From the NCBI GenBank assembly GCA_037953625.1, contig CM075652.1:71825501-71889500 (forward strand): a stretch of 64,000 nt of DNA. The letters run 5' to 3'. The translations under genes and the position numbers were made by a program. Below are positions 34,876-45,412 of the stretch, one piece after another. The stretch's first letter is position 1. Each line of letters starts with the position of its first letter. The notes under the pieces were generated by a model. That model was given only the letters and a program-made list of their open reading frames with translations. It made no database searches and had not been told where the DNA came from. The DNA is from Crotalaria pallida (lineage: Eukaryota > Streptophyta > Magnoliopsida > Fabales > Fabaceae).

Positions 34876-35228
34876 AAGATAAATGGCGCAGGTTGGTCGT
34901 GGTGACCCTGTGGCCTGATAAAACTAAAAGGATAAATGGTGCAGGTTGATCGTGGTGACCCTGTGGCCGAATAATAATAAAAGATAAATTGTGCAGGTTG
35001 GTCGTGGTGACCCTGTGGCCGAATAATAATAAAAGATAAATGGTGCAGGTTGGTTGTGGCGACCCTGTGGCCGAATAATAATAAAAGATAAATGGTGCAG
35101 GTTGGTCGTGGTGACCCTGTGGCCGAATAATAATAAAAGATAAACGGCGCAGGTTGGTCGTGGTGACCCTGTGGCCTAAAGAAAATAAAAGGTAAATGGC
35201 GCAGGTTGGTCATGGTGACCCTGTGGCC
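34876..35228 (+). repeat. 52-bp minisatellite inside solo LTR, about seven units
   Basis: Each unit contains GCAGGTTGGTCGTGGTGACC then CTGTGGCC and an A-rich spacer. The middle units are nearly identical and about 52 bp long; outer units vary. GGTC...GACC within the unit can form a small hairpin. The related solo LTR at 56583 has a different minisatellite at the same relative place. Confidence 0.9.
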
Positions 35229-35916
35229 AAATGATAAAAGTGAAATGAAAAAGAAAAAGAAAGAAAAAGAAAAAAGGAAGAGAAGAAGAAAAAGAAAAGA
35301 AAAGAGAATGTAGAAATAATCATAGAACTAAGAATGGAAATAAATGAGTGAATGAGGTAAATTGAATAGCGAATTAAGAATTCAAAGAATGTGAGAATAA
35401 GAGAAGAACTAATGAAAATTAAATGTATGGAAAATTATGAGTAACTGATGTCAATAATAGGGTAGGCTTAGTTTATTGCTATGTCTCTTGTAGAATTTAT
35501 CTTTTTAAGTTCTGTGTAATGCTACCCTTCTTGCTATATTTTGCAGGTACTGAAGTGGAGCTTACATAGGACCTGGCCGAGCAGGATTTTCATTCCACCA
35601 CGTGGAATGTATATTTATTATTATGAGTGGACAGTCATTTTTATAGTTTTAGAATATGAAATAGACGTATGCCCTGTGGCTTGTACTAATCGGGCGTTAG
35701 GATCTGTTATGACTATTAAACTGATGTAGTTTATGTTTTTAAATATTTCTGGACTGACAGGTTTCAAGAAGAAAAATTTTGGGAAGTCCGGAAAACAGAG
35801 GAAACTCTGCCGGATTTTCGTAAAAAGTTTTTATAAGTAATCAAGTTTAAAAAGGAATTTTCTAGCACCAATTTTAATAAAACCTAAATTTAACTAATTA
35901 ATGTGAGGGTGTTGCA

Positions 35917-37451
35917 CAGATGCCTTAAGCCGGAAAGCCCTCCATATTGGTAGCATGATGGTGAAATAATTGGAACTAATTGAGGAATTTAATAACCTCA
36001 ATTTAGGTGTCCAATTCAAAGAAAGGAGTATTATTCTGGGAATGCTTAGAATCACAAATGAACTCGTAGAACAAATCTAGCAAAAACAGTTGAATGATTC
36101 TGAACTGCAAGAGCAAAGGAAGTCCGCTCAAGAAAGAAATGAACCAGTTTTTTCTGAAGGATCTGATGGTCTCCTAAGATTCAGAAATAGAATTTGTGTT
36201 CCCTCCAACCCAGAACTGAAGAAGATGATCCTAGATGAAGCTCACAAAAGAAAATTGAGTTTACATCCAGGATCTACAAAAATGTATCAAGATTTGAAGA
36301 AACTCTTCTGGTGGCCGAAACGCGAGCATGACGTAGCTGAATATGTGGCTAAGTGCTTAATTTGTCAAAAAGCAAAGGTGGAACGCAAAAAGCCTGGGGG
36401 TGAACTGCAACCATTGGAAATCCCAGTTTGGAAGTGGGATAGCATAGCTATGGATTTTGTGTCCGGGTTACCAAGGACTACTGCAGGTCATGAAGCAGTA
36501 TGGGTAATAGTGGACAGGCTAATTAAGTCTGCTCACTTCATCCCCATCAATATGCGGTATTCCATGGAAAAGCTAACCCAATTGTACATCAAGGAGATCA
36601 TCCGGCTGCATGGAGTTCCTTCCAACATCATCTCAGATCGTGATCCTAGATTTTTATCTAGATACTGGCAAAGTCTCCAGCAAGCATTGGGGACAAATCT
36701 AAAACTTAGTTTCGCTTACCATCCTCAAACTGATGGTCAGACGGAACGAACCATCCAATCTTTAGAAGATTTGTACTTGCACCATGGAGTAACAAGGAAG
36801 CTGGGATCAACTTTTGCCTTTAGTGGAGTTTACCTATAATAATAGTTATCATGCTAGTATAGGTATGGCTCCATTCAAGGAACTATATGGAAGACGTTGC
36901 AGAACTCCCCTATGCTGGTTCCAAGTGGGGGAGAGTCAACTCATTGGCCCCGACATTATCCAAGACACCACAGATATGATTAAAATGATATAGGAAAAAA
37001 TGAAAGCAACACAAGACAGGCAGAAGAGTTATGCTGACAAACGTAGGCGCCCATTGGAGTTTGAAGAAGGCGATCAGGTTTTCCTAAGAGTGGTGCCAAC
37101 CACTGGAGTTGGGAGGGTAATGAAACCCAAAAAACTTACTCCAATGTTTATTGGGCCATATCAAATTCTTAAAAGGATTGGCCTTATGGCTTATAAAATT
37201 GCACTTCCTCCTCACCTATCCAACATTCATAATGTGTTCCATGTTTCCCAATTACACAAGTATATCCATGACCCTTCTCACATACTCTCAACTGATGAAG
37301 TGCCACTTCGGGAGAATTTGAAAATCGAAGTACAGCCGGTGAGAATTGAAGACAGAAGAGTTAAACAGCTTCGGGGGAAGGAAATTCCATTAGTCAAGGT
37401 GATTTGGAATCAGAATAACATAGAAGAAGCTACCTGGGAGTTACAAGAAAA
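35917..37451 (+). pseudogene. Element B RNase H end, integrase and chromodomain-like tail
   Basis: It resumes at DALSRKALHIGS. The open stretch 36090-36839 has the HHCC zinc domain (HKRKLSLHP ... CLICQKAK) and a core with Asp in MDFVSG, Asp in SDRDPRF and Glu in QTDGQTERTIQ, so all three catalytic residues are kept. A frame shift follows near 36775. The C-terminal part (37000-37450) ends LRGKEIPLVKVIW ... EATWEL, the chromodomain-like tail, and then joins unrelated DNA. Confidence 0.88.
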
Positions 37452-38366
37452 GTGTGGTACGTTGGATGGGCCTAAGTACCCTTGAGGGGTTTCAAATTCC
37501 ATGATGTACGGGGTAAAAGGATGACCAGGGTGAAAATCACCTTCACCGTGATCTGTGACTGGGTTAGTGTGAAAGTTTTGGGGTGGAGGGAGTTGCATCA
37601 CGGGAACGGGTTGTGGATCTAAAGGTTGTGGTACTTGGTTATTGGCTTGTTGGACAGTAGGTTGGTTTTGAGTGATTCTCGCCATTGCCTGTTGTTGGAG
37701 GTCGGCTATGGCTTGTCCCTGGCGCTCAATTAAAGTTGTTTGTCAGTTGAGAATATTAATTATCTCTTGCTCACGAGCACGAGCAGATGCAGAGGTGGCA
37801 TAGGATCTACTGGTGGAGTGGACTCGTCGGGAGTTACTATGGGATGTTCTTCCTGGGTTTAATCTAGCACTGGGGGTTGCACTTGCATGGTCAGGGTTGG
37901 GTTGGTCAGGCGGATTAGGAGTTCGGTGAGTATTTCTCCCGTGGTGTGCTCGGGTTCCAGTAGATCTGGCAGTATTTTGGGTAGTTGGGGCAGTGCTACT
38001 TGAATCGCCATGAGTGGAGGGGGGTGGTGTGGGAGGAGGTGGGGGTGGCGGCGGAGGAAGTAAATTCTGTAAGGTTTGGAGTGGTGGGGGATTTGTCCCG
38101 GTTCTATGCTGAGAAGATTGTGGTGGTTGAGAGTTGGCAGGATGATTTTGGCTTTGCGAATTATGAGGAGGATGCGAATTATTCCTAGTTCCAGAATGAG
38201 ATGTACGGGGTGGCTTAGAATTAGTTTCACGATTTTGATTAAGAATATCTCGCAGGTCACCCACGGGTTGTGGCTGTTGCTCATTATTGCTAATGTTTCT
38301 GGGTCTGCCACGAGTGCGACCAATGCGATCACGGAGATCACCAACTTGGCTCCTTGTAGTGACCAT
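37452..38366 (-). pseudogene. Tat-type gag N-terminal region
   Basis: It starts ATG at 38366 (MVTTRSQVGDLRDR). Residues 40-170 are rich in Pro, Ser, Asn and His, with a run of nine Pro near residue 110, so probably disordered. An in-frame TGA lies at 37743-37745; the frame continues beyond (MARITQNQP ...) to the break near 37451. The gag core and any zinc knuckle are missing. Confidence 0.7.
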
Positions 38367-38392
38367 GGTGGTGGCGGGAATGATATATTATT

Positions 38393-38414
38393 CAGTTCCC
38401 CACAGACGGCGCCA
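38393..38414 (-). promoter_or_regulatory. Primer-binding site of the Tat-type element
   Basis: The reverse strand begins TGGCGCCGTCTGTGGGGAAC, one base from the LTR edge at 38416. This is the usual primer site of Tat-lineage elements. Confidence 0.85.
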
Positions 38415-38415
38415 A

Positions 38416-38991
38416 TGTCGTGTCCTTAATCGAAACCAACCTTGAAGTTATGGAAGAACTTAAGGAATGATCTCAATCAAGATGTTAATGTAGGACTCTT
38501 TAGGATTTCCGTATATCCAGTTGGGATAAACAGGTTCTCCCTAGTCAACAATGTGTGTGCTAGTGTCAACTTAGGGATGAGAAGACGTACCTTAGCCCCT
38601 ATAGCATGGTGATTCTTATAGGGGATTACCTGTGTGTCATGGGCCTTTCTGATAAGTCTTCTGAAGAGGAAGAATTCAAGTAGGATTAGTAAAGGTTATG
38701 ATAAGATCACCTTCGTAAATCTTGTAGGTGATAAATCTTTATCCGATATCATATTTATCTAACCAAGAGTCGTGGGAATCTAAGAGAAGTTGTTAAGCTT
38801 AATGAGACTGTAACTGATAGAGATAAGGATGAAAATCCTGTGTTCGGGATTAATCTCACAAGCGTGTAACATCTCCACAAGTCCAGTTGCTCGGTGTAGC
38901 GTTCCGACCGTTGGCCTTGTTCCAGTGTCTAACTGGTCGGACCAAGGTAATTTTAGTCAGGTAACTTTTGATCTACTAAAGGTCCACTACA
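38416..38991 (-). mobile_element. Tat-type 5' LTR, 576 bp
   Basis: It runs TGTAGTGGACC to GGACACGACA on the minus strand. The LTR at 62920-63495 has the same length and differs at about 11 positions by eye. Beyond its outer edge lies ATTCT, the same five bases that flank the other LTR's outer edge. Confidence 0.9.
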
Positions 38992-41900
38992 ATTCTCTTA
39001 TACTTTCTTTCTTTGAATCTTTCATCATTCTTAAGTCTTATCAAATTGGTTCACTCAATGAGGTGGGAAAAAACCATCACTGAGGAAAATTCAGTCAGCA
39101 CAGACGTCTACATCTCCTCGGTCATCCATCCAACCTTGTCAGAAGCAAACAGGAGTACGGGACCTTTACCACGCAGGCTTGACAGTTGTCTCAACAAAAA
39201 TCAATGCCAGGAGAACTGTAGAAAATCCGGTACAGTCTCAAATCATAAACTCAAGGCACACTGTAGAAAATCCGGTATAGTGGCAAATCACAGAGCCTCA
39301 TTCCAGTCCCTCTCACTGTTCTAGATTTGCAATCAAGGGGGTGACAGTACTATTTCTAGTTCGCGATGCAGAACTTACCACGGCCATCCGGAATCGATCA
39401 ACCCGAAGCCACATGTGGAATCCGTTCCGCCTAGAAATATACTCCAGGCTTCTTGACGTTCACCGTCCTTGCCCTCCCCTCATGCAATCTCCACCTGAGT
39501 ATCCGCAAATACCCATGGTATCTTCCTCTCCACTACTTCGCACTCATTGATCACCGCATTTGTTAGAGTCTTTTATAGTCTTTTATATTTTTAATTAACA
39601 ACTTATTCCTAAGGTCATCTCGCCCTTGATTCATCCCTTCGACAAGTCCCGACCACTAAGGGTTAAATCCGTTCCCCAAAGTATCACATATTGCTTTCAT
39701 TTCCAATAGCCACTTGGCATCACAACCACATCAAATAATTCCCGTAGGAAGATCTCATAAGTCTCTTCTATCCATCTGATACTTGGTAGTCATCATCACT
39801 CGTGAGTCCTTGAGCACAATCTCAGCATCATTGCTTAACTGTAGCATTCTAAGATCTCATCACTCATCATCTTTCCTTAAGCTTTTCAGAGATTCTTAAG
39901 TATCATTCATTTCTCATGATTCTCATTGTCATACGTAATAACAGCTAGAGTTTCGGACAGAATAAAAATATACTCAACTATATCAATGAAATCAGATACA
40001 TAACGAAACTAATCATGCGTTATAGTTAACTGAACAGATAAACAATTATCATTTTCAAATAACAAACAGGCAGATAATCAAGTAGCACTTAGTATATCAA
40101 ATAAATCTCAACAATTGACACAGTCCATATATTCAGTCTAAACGCCACTACGTTGTAGGTTCACTGCACTCTCACCTCTTAGTCCAGCAGGTGAATTGCC
40201 TTGTCCTTGATAATCTCTCGCTTCTCCTTGCGATTCCGTTCCACCGTCTAAAGAATACCTCGTATTTAAAAATACGTTTACGTCATAATTTATTTCAATT
40301 GAAACACATCACTTTTTTCTTTTTTACTTAAAATAGGAAAACTCTTATTTCTTTTCATCATCCTCTTTAAAATACAACCATTTGTCAAAACGATTCCAAT
40401 CTTTTCTTGTACTTGGAATTTCTCAAAATCATTTGAAAACTCATAATAATACAAATTAAATAATCACTTTAGGTTGCTGTATGCAATCGGTCCAGCCACG
40501 TTTTTAGCTTCTTAAAACACCGAAAAATCGATATTTTTCCATCTAGCTTTTGTTATTTCAAACGGTACTTAAAACTCATACTTTTTATCAATTGAAAACA
40601 CTTTTAGAATAGAAATACCTTAAGATAATTTCTGGACAGCAAAGAAAAGAAAACCAAAATCATTGAAAACTCTTCTTGAAGTAACTAAACTCATTTATCC
40701 ATTTCCAACACCAAAACCGAATAGCAAAGCAATAACCACAACACAACTCCAAACCAACTAACTTAGCATCAACCCATGAAACACACTCATTACTTCATGT
40801 CATTTCATGAAAAGAATCTTAACCTAGCTAACATGCATTGGCCAAATCTCAACATGACAAAGACAAGATTTTTGTTTCATTTTTCAACATGCAAAGACCA
40901 AGATTCATAAACCAAATCATGTACTTGCTCACACAAAATTTTAAAACATCATTTCCTTCTTCAAGCATCAAACCGAATCATCATCATCGCTCAAACAAAG
41001 TTTCATTTCAACTCTCTTGCATGCACTTTAAAATTCTTAAATCAAATGAATATCAACATGCATGTGCCTTTTCATGATGATCAAAGCATGATCTCCGAGT
41101 TTTCTAGACTTGACCGAATAACCATCATCATCAATCAAAGTTTGGCTTCAAATCTTTAACATACAAAGATCATAATACATAGATCAAGTCCTTTTTGTAT
41201 CAAAATCATTTTCAAAAGCTTGCTTTCCTTAGTTTCTTTCAAAACCGTGACATGCATCAAGGAAAAATCAAATCTTTTTGCTCATAAACAACATGCAAGA
41301 CTCAAGATTAAAGCTTTATCATAGATCAAGTTAAGATCATGACATGCAATCACTTAGATCAACATGAAAATCATCAACACATGGTTTACTAACAATGGCC
41401 GAATCATCTAACCCATGGTTTAGCATTTTACAAGTTTCTTTAGCTCTAAAAATTCATGATCAAGGCATAACCAACACATGCAATCATCAACCCACAAAAT
41501 CAACATGCAAGAAAAGAAAATAAGATTACAAAGTCTAAAATTCTAAACTAACTCAACTCTTCTATGATTTTCGAATTACACACCAAGAGAAAATGATCTT
41601 CAAGCTTCTAACACTTTGATCTTCAAAGGAAATCCTTGATCAAGCCTTGAATTTCCTTCTTCTTCTTCCTTCTCTCTCACAGCCTTCTCTCTCTCTCTTT
41701 CTCTAAGTCTAAGAGTTGGATGGGCTCTTAGATGGGTGTTTGGTGTGAAAATGAGGAAATGAAATGAATGAAAGGGAAATGAACTATGGCCAAGCCTATT
41801 TATAGGCAAACCGTGAGTTCCCCTTTTGCCCTTGATACTAATTCGGTCCATGTGTGAATGTGAGGGGTAATTTTGGCACTTGGAAAATTTTCATGGATGA

Positions 41901-42376
41901 AGTCTCATCAACCTAGACAAAAAGGAGTAAATTAAGGCACTTACCCTAATTTCTATTGGTTGGCTATTTTTCCTTACTCACATTCTTCCACCAATTTAAT
42001 TTCCATATGGTTCTAATTTATCCTATGACCTTCTTGTCCTAAAATAAAATCTTAAGTATACACATACATGGCAATACCGTACACACATACACATACATGC
42101 ATAGGAAATAAAATTTTCTCATAAGACCGCTCATGTATAAAAATTACAATTTCTTCAAAGCATAAAAATGTTAGATACATAACCGTTCCTTTATACAAAA
42201 ACTCAATTTTAAAACTCATAGTATTATTCCATGAAAACCACTCCTTTAAAAATCATTCATCACTTTAAAATCGTGAAATAAGATATTCATTCAAAGAAAT
42301 ACTCTTTAAAAACATTTTCTCAAAAATCAATCTCTTTATTTCTTAAAATAATACGAGGATTTTGACGGATGTCACA
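38992..42376 (-). mobile_element. Element C 3' LTR, first 3385 bp
   Basis: On the minus strand it starts TGTGACATCCGTC at 42376, next to a G-rich tract. It has a TATA box (CCTATAAATAGG) near 41803 followed by a GA-rich leader, and a duplicated CTGTAGAAAATCCGGTA phrase near 39216 and 39261. I see no paired TCGA palindromes. Its last part would lie beyond the Tat insertion at 38991. Intervals 39550-41600 hold AT-rich LTR sequence with no ORF. Confidence 0.75.
41797..41812 (-). promoter_or_regulatory. TATA box of element C LTR
   Basis: The reverse strand reads GCCTATAAATAGGC, a strong TATA element within a small inverted repeat, about 570 bp after the LTR start. A GA-rich leader follows at about 41650-41710. 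Confidence 0.7.
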
Positions 42377-43002
42377 TTCTCCCCAACTTGAAGATTTCTC
42401 GTCCCCGAGAAATGTCGTACCTGAAGCAAAAAGGTGCGGATAAGAACTTCTCATCTTGCTCTCAAGCTCCCATGTCGCATCTTCTCCATTGTTCTGACTC
42501 CATATTACTTTAACTAAAGGTATCTCTTTCCCTCTCAACCTTTTGACACTACTACCATCTATCCTTAGAGGTAAGGTTTCATATGTAAGATTTTCCTTTA
42601 GTTTTATTGAGTCAGGCTCAATGATGTGTGAAGGGTCATGAATATATTTTCTCAGTTGAGACACATGAAAGACATTATGAAAGTTAGAAAGCAAAGGGGG
42701 TAAAGCAATTTGGTAGGCTAAGGGTCCTATTCTTTTAAGAATTGGGTAAGGTCCAATGAAACGAGGTGTAAGTTTTCTGGTTTTGAGCATTCTGCCAATT
42801 CCGGTAGTTGGCACTACCCTCATAAACACATAATCTCCTTCATTGAATTCAAGCGGACTTCACCTCTTATCCTGATAGCTTTTCTGTCGGCTCTGAGCAG
42901 CTCTCATTCTTTCCTGAATTAACTTTACTTTTTCATTCGTCTGCTCCACTATATCAGGTCCTATTATCAGATGCTCTCCAGTTTCAAACCAACACAAGGG
43001 TG
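42377..43002 (-). pseudogene. Element C integrase C-terminus and chromodomain-like tail
   Basis: It begins at the TR-GAG1 insertion (…LCWFETGEHLIIGPD) and runs to the polypurine tract. The open stretch 42320-42829 has VPTTGIGRM, NVFHVSQLRKYIHDP and LRGKEIPLVKVIW ... ATWELE. A TGA near 42861 interrupts just upstream. The G-rich tract at 42377-42395 (minus strand AGTTGGGGAGAA) is the polypurine tract. Confidence 0.88.
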
Positions 43003-43158
43003 TGAGGAAACCGCAATTGGTGGTTGAAACAACTAAGGAACCCTAGGAACACACCTAGAAGGGGGGTTGAATAGGTGTAAAAGAAACCTTGAAAGATTTT
43101 CGAAAGAAATGAATCGAAACAATCAAAACGAATGATTTTTGCAAATTCTACAGCACTT

Positions 43159-43258
43159 AATCGATTAAACTGAAATTTAATCGATTAACCTGCAATTTAA
43201 TCGATTAAACCTGAAAGTTCAAAAGTCCTTAATCGATTAAACGAACACTTAATCGATT
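43159..43258. repeat. TTAATCGATTAA series, U5 side of TR-GAG1 3' LTR
   Basis: TCGA cores lie at 43161, 43181 and 43201 (a triplet at 20-bp steps) and at 43233/43253 (20 bp). The 5' LTR repeats this at 47429, 47449, 47469 and 47501/47521, the last decayed to TCAA. Confidence 0.92.
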
Positions 43259-44112
43259 AAATCTATCAGAAACTGAAAAATCACTTTTCAATCGCAAACG
43301 AAAATCAATCAATCAACATGTAAGATCAAAGATTCAGCGAAAAAAATTAATACCTATATTCTTATTGATTACCCTAGTTATGCAAATGATTTTTCCCAAC
43401 TTAATTTGAACAATAAAGATTCAATTCAATCAATTATGAAAATCACTCTTTTCTAGGTTTTCAACCAAGAACACAATTAAAGACTTGAATGTAAAGAATT
43501 AAGGGTTTAGAGATACGACACAGTGATTTATCCTGGTTCACTTTCATCCGCTTGAAAGCTACATCCAGTCACCTCTTCAACCAAGAGAGATTCTTCACTA
43601 TGAGGAATTAGAGTTCTCAAATTACAAGTAAATGCCTCACAAGACTCCCTTCTTGCTAGCCTACAAGAGATACCACACCCTTGCCTTGTAATCCTATTGA
43701 TCTTCTCTCTAATCTAACCTCTACCCCTTGTTGATAATCGACACAACAAGTCTTCAATTGCTTGATGATAATCCACACACCAAGTCTTCACTTTGCTTGA
43801 TTCACAACCAAGACTTTCTTCTTCAATTTCTTGAACTTTGCTTGATGATAATCGACACACCAAGTCTTCTTGTTTGTTGTAGTTGGCTTGCCTTATTTGC
43901 AAAGATTACAACACAATTGAAAACACAATAACACTCCTATGAATCTCAATCAATAGCTACGACAATTCACACAAGAGATTCAAAGGTTCTTGATCAAAGA
44001 ATATGAAAATATGAAAGCTTTGATCTTTGAAATTGAGAGAGAATAGAGTGGCTTGATTCTTGTAAAATTGATTATGAAAGTGATGTAATTAATCACAAAT
44101 ATTAGGAATAGG

Positions 44113-44123
44113 TTTATATAGAA
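44113..44123 (-). promoter_or_regulatory. TATA box, TR-GAG1 3' LTR
   Basis: The reverse strand reads TTCTATATAAA, followed by CC. Equivalents are at about 48382-48392 in the 5' LTR and at about 50244-50254 and 54425-54435 in TR-GAG2. Confidence 0.75.
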
Positions 44124-44200
44124 TACCCAAAAGTTGTAGCACTTGAAAACTGATTTTGAGAAGTGAAAATCGTATTTTAAAAAACCAGTTCAGCAGTACT

Positions 44201-44262
44201 TAATCGATTAAATCAACATTTAATCGAGTACTAATCGATTAAATATGTTCTTAATCGATTAA
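44201..44262. repeat. Palindrome cluster upstream of TATA, TR-GAG1 3' LTR
   Basis: TCGA cores at 44204/44224 and 44235/44255 form two pairs at 20 bp, 11 bp apart. One site is the hybrid AATCGAGTA, half TAATCGATTA and half ACTCGAGTA. The 5' LTR has the same at 48473/48493 and 48504/48524. Confidence 0.92.
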
Positions 44263-44614
44263 ACTTGTCTGATACTTGTTTAAAACTTGTTTTCTCAAAA
44301 CTAAACCTTTCCTTTCAAACCTTTAAGCCACCTATTGATTCTAGGTTAAGTGAAAACTCAAATTATGATTTAATCATGACTATGATAGAGATTCACTACC
44401 CTCTATTAACTCTACCCAAATAAAAGTCCTAAGAAGCTTGAGAGGAAAAAGATAAAACAATTACAATTACACTCAAACTATGTCTTCATGAGCTTGCTTT
44501 CTCTCTTCTTCATTTGATGTTTGTTGTTGCTTGTTGAACTTGAACTTGATCAACATCTTTGTAGCTTGTTCAAAACACTTTGTCATTATCAAAACATTCA
44601 TCATGGAACTAACA

Positions 44615-44640
44615 ATCTCCCCCTTTTTGAAAATGACAAA
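44615..44640 (-). other. Polypurine tract, TR-GAG1
   Basis: The minus strand reads AAAAAGGGGGAGAT directly before the LTR start TGTTAG. Further G-rich tracts occur at about 44705-44715, 44762-44770 and 44900-44908, the multiple-tract habit of Sireviruses. Confidence 0.8.
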
Positions 44641-44929
44641 CCATGTTTTGAATTTGAATTGAAGTTGTTGATGCTTTAACAATTTGATCACTTGGTGAGA
44701 AACTTGCTCCCCCTCAATCAATGCATTTGATATTTGAAATCCAATTGATTGAAGCTTGATTCTCCCCCTATCTTCAACAACTTAGCTCAACCTACATAAA
44801 AACAACAAAACAACCTTTCTCCCAAAAACATATCATTTCTCCCATTTTTCAAAACATACCATTTCTCCCAAAATATCGTTTCTTCAAAACATACTATTTC
44901 TCCCCCTTTGGCATTATCAAAAAGTAATA

Positions 44930-45352
44930 TATATACCAATTGAAATATAAAATACTAAGTCAAAATAGAGAAAATACCAATCATTCCTTTTCAACATTGA
45001 TACCAATTGAAATATAACAAGTACTATACTTTGAAATGTGATACCAATTGGCAAGAAAATATAACAATGAATTATGAACCAATAGAAATACTAAGAAGTC
45101 ATAATACCAATTGAGATATCATCAATGTAAAGAAATAAGATATATTGATATATTTCTTCAATAACAACAAAAGCATGATAATCATCTAATCATCACTATA
45201 TGATACCAATTGAACTTTAGAAAAGTAATACTATTTGAGAACAATTCAATTATACCAATTAAGAAGACTAAACAATTTGTAAATATTCAACAATATCATT
45301 TTGCCACTTTGTAGGACATGCACTTGAGATGCAAATGTAATACCAATTGAAG
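44930..45352 (-). repeat. Array of CAATTGGTAT copies in the 3' region of TR-GAG1
   Basis: On the element's sense strand, CAATTGGTAT or a one-base variant occurs near 44933, 45000, 45041, 45103, 45203, 45252 and 45340, with partial copies near 44975 and 45078. Three read CAATTGGTATCA, identical to the LTR end plus primer-binding site (CA|ATTGGTATCA) at 47261-47271. Spacings are irregular. TR-GAG2 has a corresponding array. Confidence 0.75.
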
Positions 45353-45412
45353 ATGCAAATGTATGAATAACACTTGTAAGCCCTTTGCTCTTCAATCATA
45401 CCTACAAAACAA

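Larger units (their letters stand above)
33058..35916 (+). mobile_element. Solo LTR, 2859 bp, Tekay-like, in RNase H of element B
   Basis: It starts TGTAACATCCCGAATTTT and ends GGGTGTTGCA. The flanks are TAGAT (33053-33057) and CAGAT (35917-35921), a TSD with one change. It is the same family as the solo LTR at 56583-59445 and of almost equal length (2859 against 2863 bp). It carries two palindrome pairs (33434-33523), a pyrimidine-rich leader, a 52-bp minisatellite (34876-35228), a purine-rich tract (35240-35310) and an acceptor-like GCAGGTACTG block near 35545. Confidence 0.88.
17058..37451 (+). mobile_element. Tekay-like Ty3/gypsy element B, truncated and heavily nested
   Basis: Pieces in order are a 5' LTR (17058-17206 plus 27706-30048), primer-binding site (30054), gag, protease, RT, RNase H (to 33057), integrase and chromodomain-like tail (35917-37451). 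Element A sits in the LTR and a solo LTR in RNase H. The 3' end is lost: the chromodomain runs into a Tat-type gag fragment near 37451, so there is no 3' LTR or TSD. Stops and frameshifts are frequent. Confidence 0.85.
37452..38991 (-). mobile_element. Tat-type Ty3/gypsy element, 5' end fragment
   Basis: In minus orientation it has an LTR (38416-38991), a primer-binding site TGGCGCCGTCTGTGGGGAAC and the start of gag. It is broken within gag at about 37451, where element B's chromodomain begins. The right flank is ATTCT (38992-38996). The PBS type and the MVTTRSQ gag start point to the Tat (Ogre/Retand) side of Ty3/gypsy. Confidence 0.8.
43003..44614 (-). mobile_element. TR-GAG1 3' LTR
   Basis: On the minus strand it runs TGTTAGTTCCATG to GGTTTCCTCA. 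It has a palindrome cluster (44201-44262) about 80 bp upstream of a TATA box, and a second cluster (43159-43258) near the end. Between them is a set of about 33-bp imperfect repeats (43730-43875) containing CACACCAAGTCTTC on the plus strand. Confidence 0.92.

Noticed and set aside
34854..35213. 119-codon minus-strand ORF with repeated HDQPAPFIFYYY
   Set aside because: It is the minisatellite read through. The 52-bp unit is not a multiple of three and the repeats cycle through frames, so coding is unlikely.
37859..38429. Two overlapping ORFs of 161 and 117 codons
   Set aside because: They are other-frame shadows of the Pro-rich Tat gag start, which has the family-typical MVTTRSQ beginning.
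38992..42376. Palindrome pairs in element C LTR
   Set aside because: I looked for TCGA and CTAG pairs at 19-22 bp and saw none in this LTR or in the Tat LTRs, so the signal is not universal.
43714..43931. Short ORFs repeated at 47983-48200
   Set aside because: They recur only because the two LTRs of TR-GAG1 are duplicates; the sequence is an imperfect ~33-bp leader repeat.
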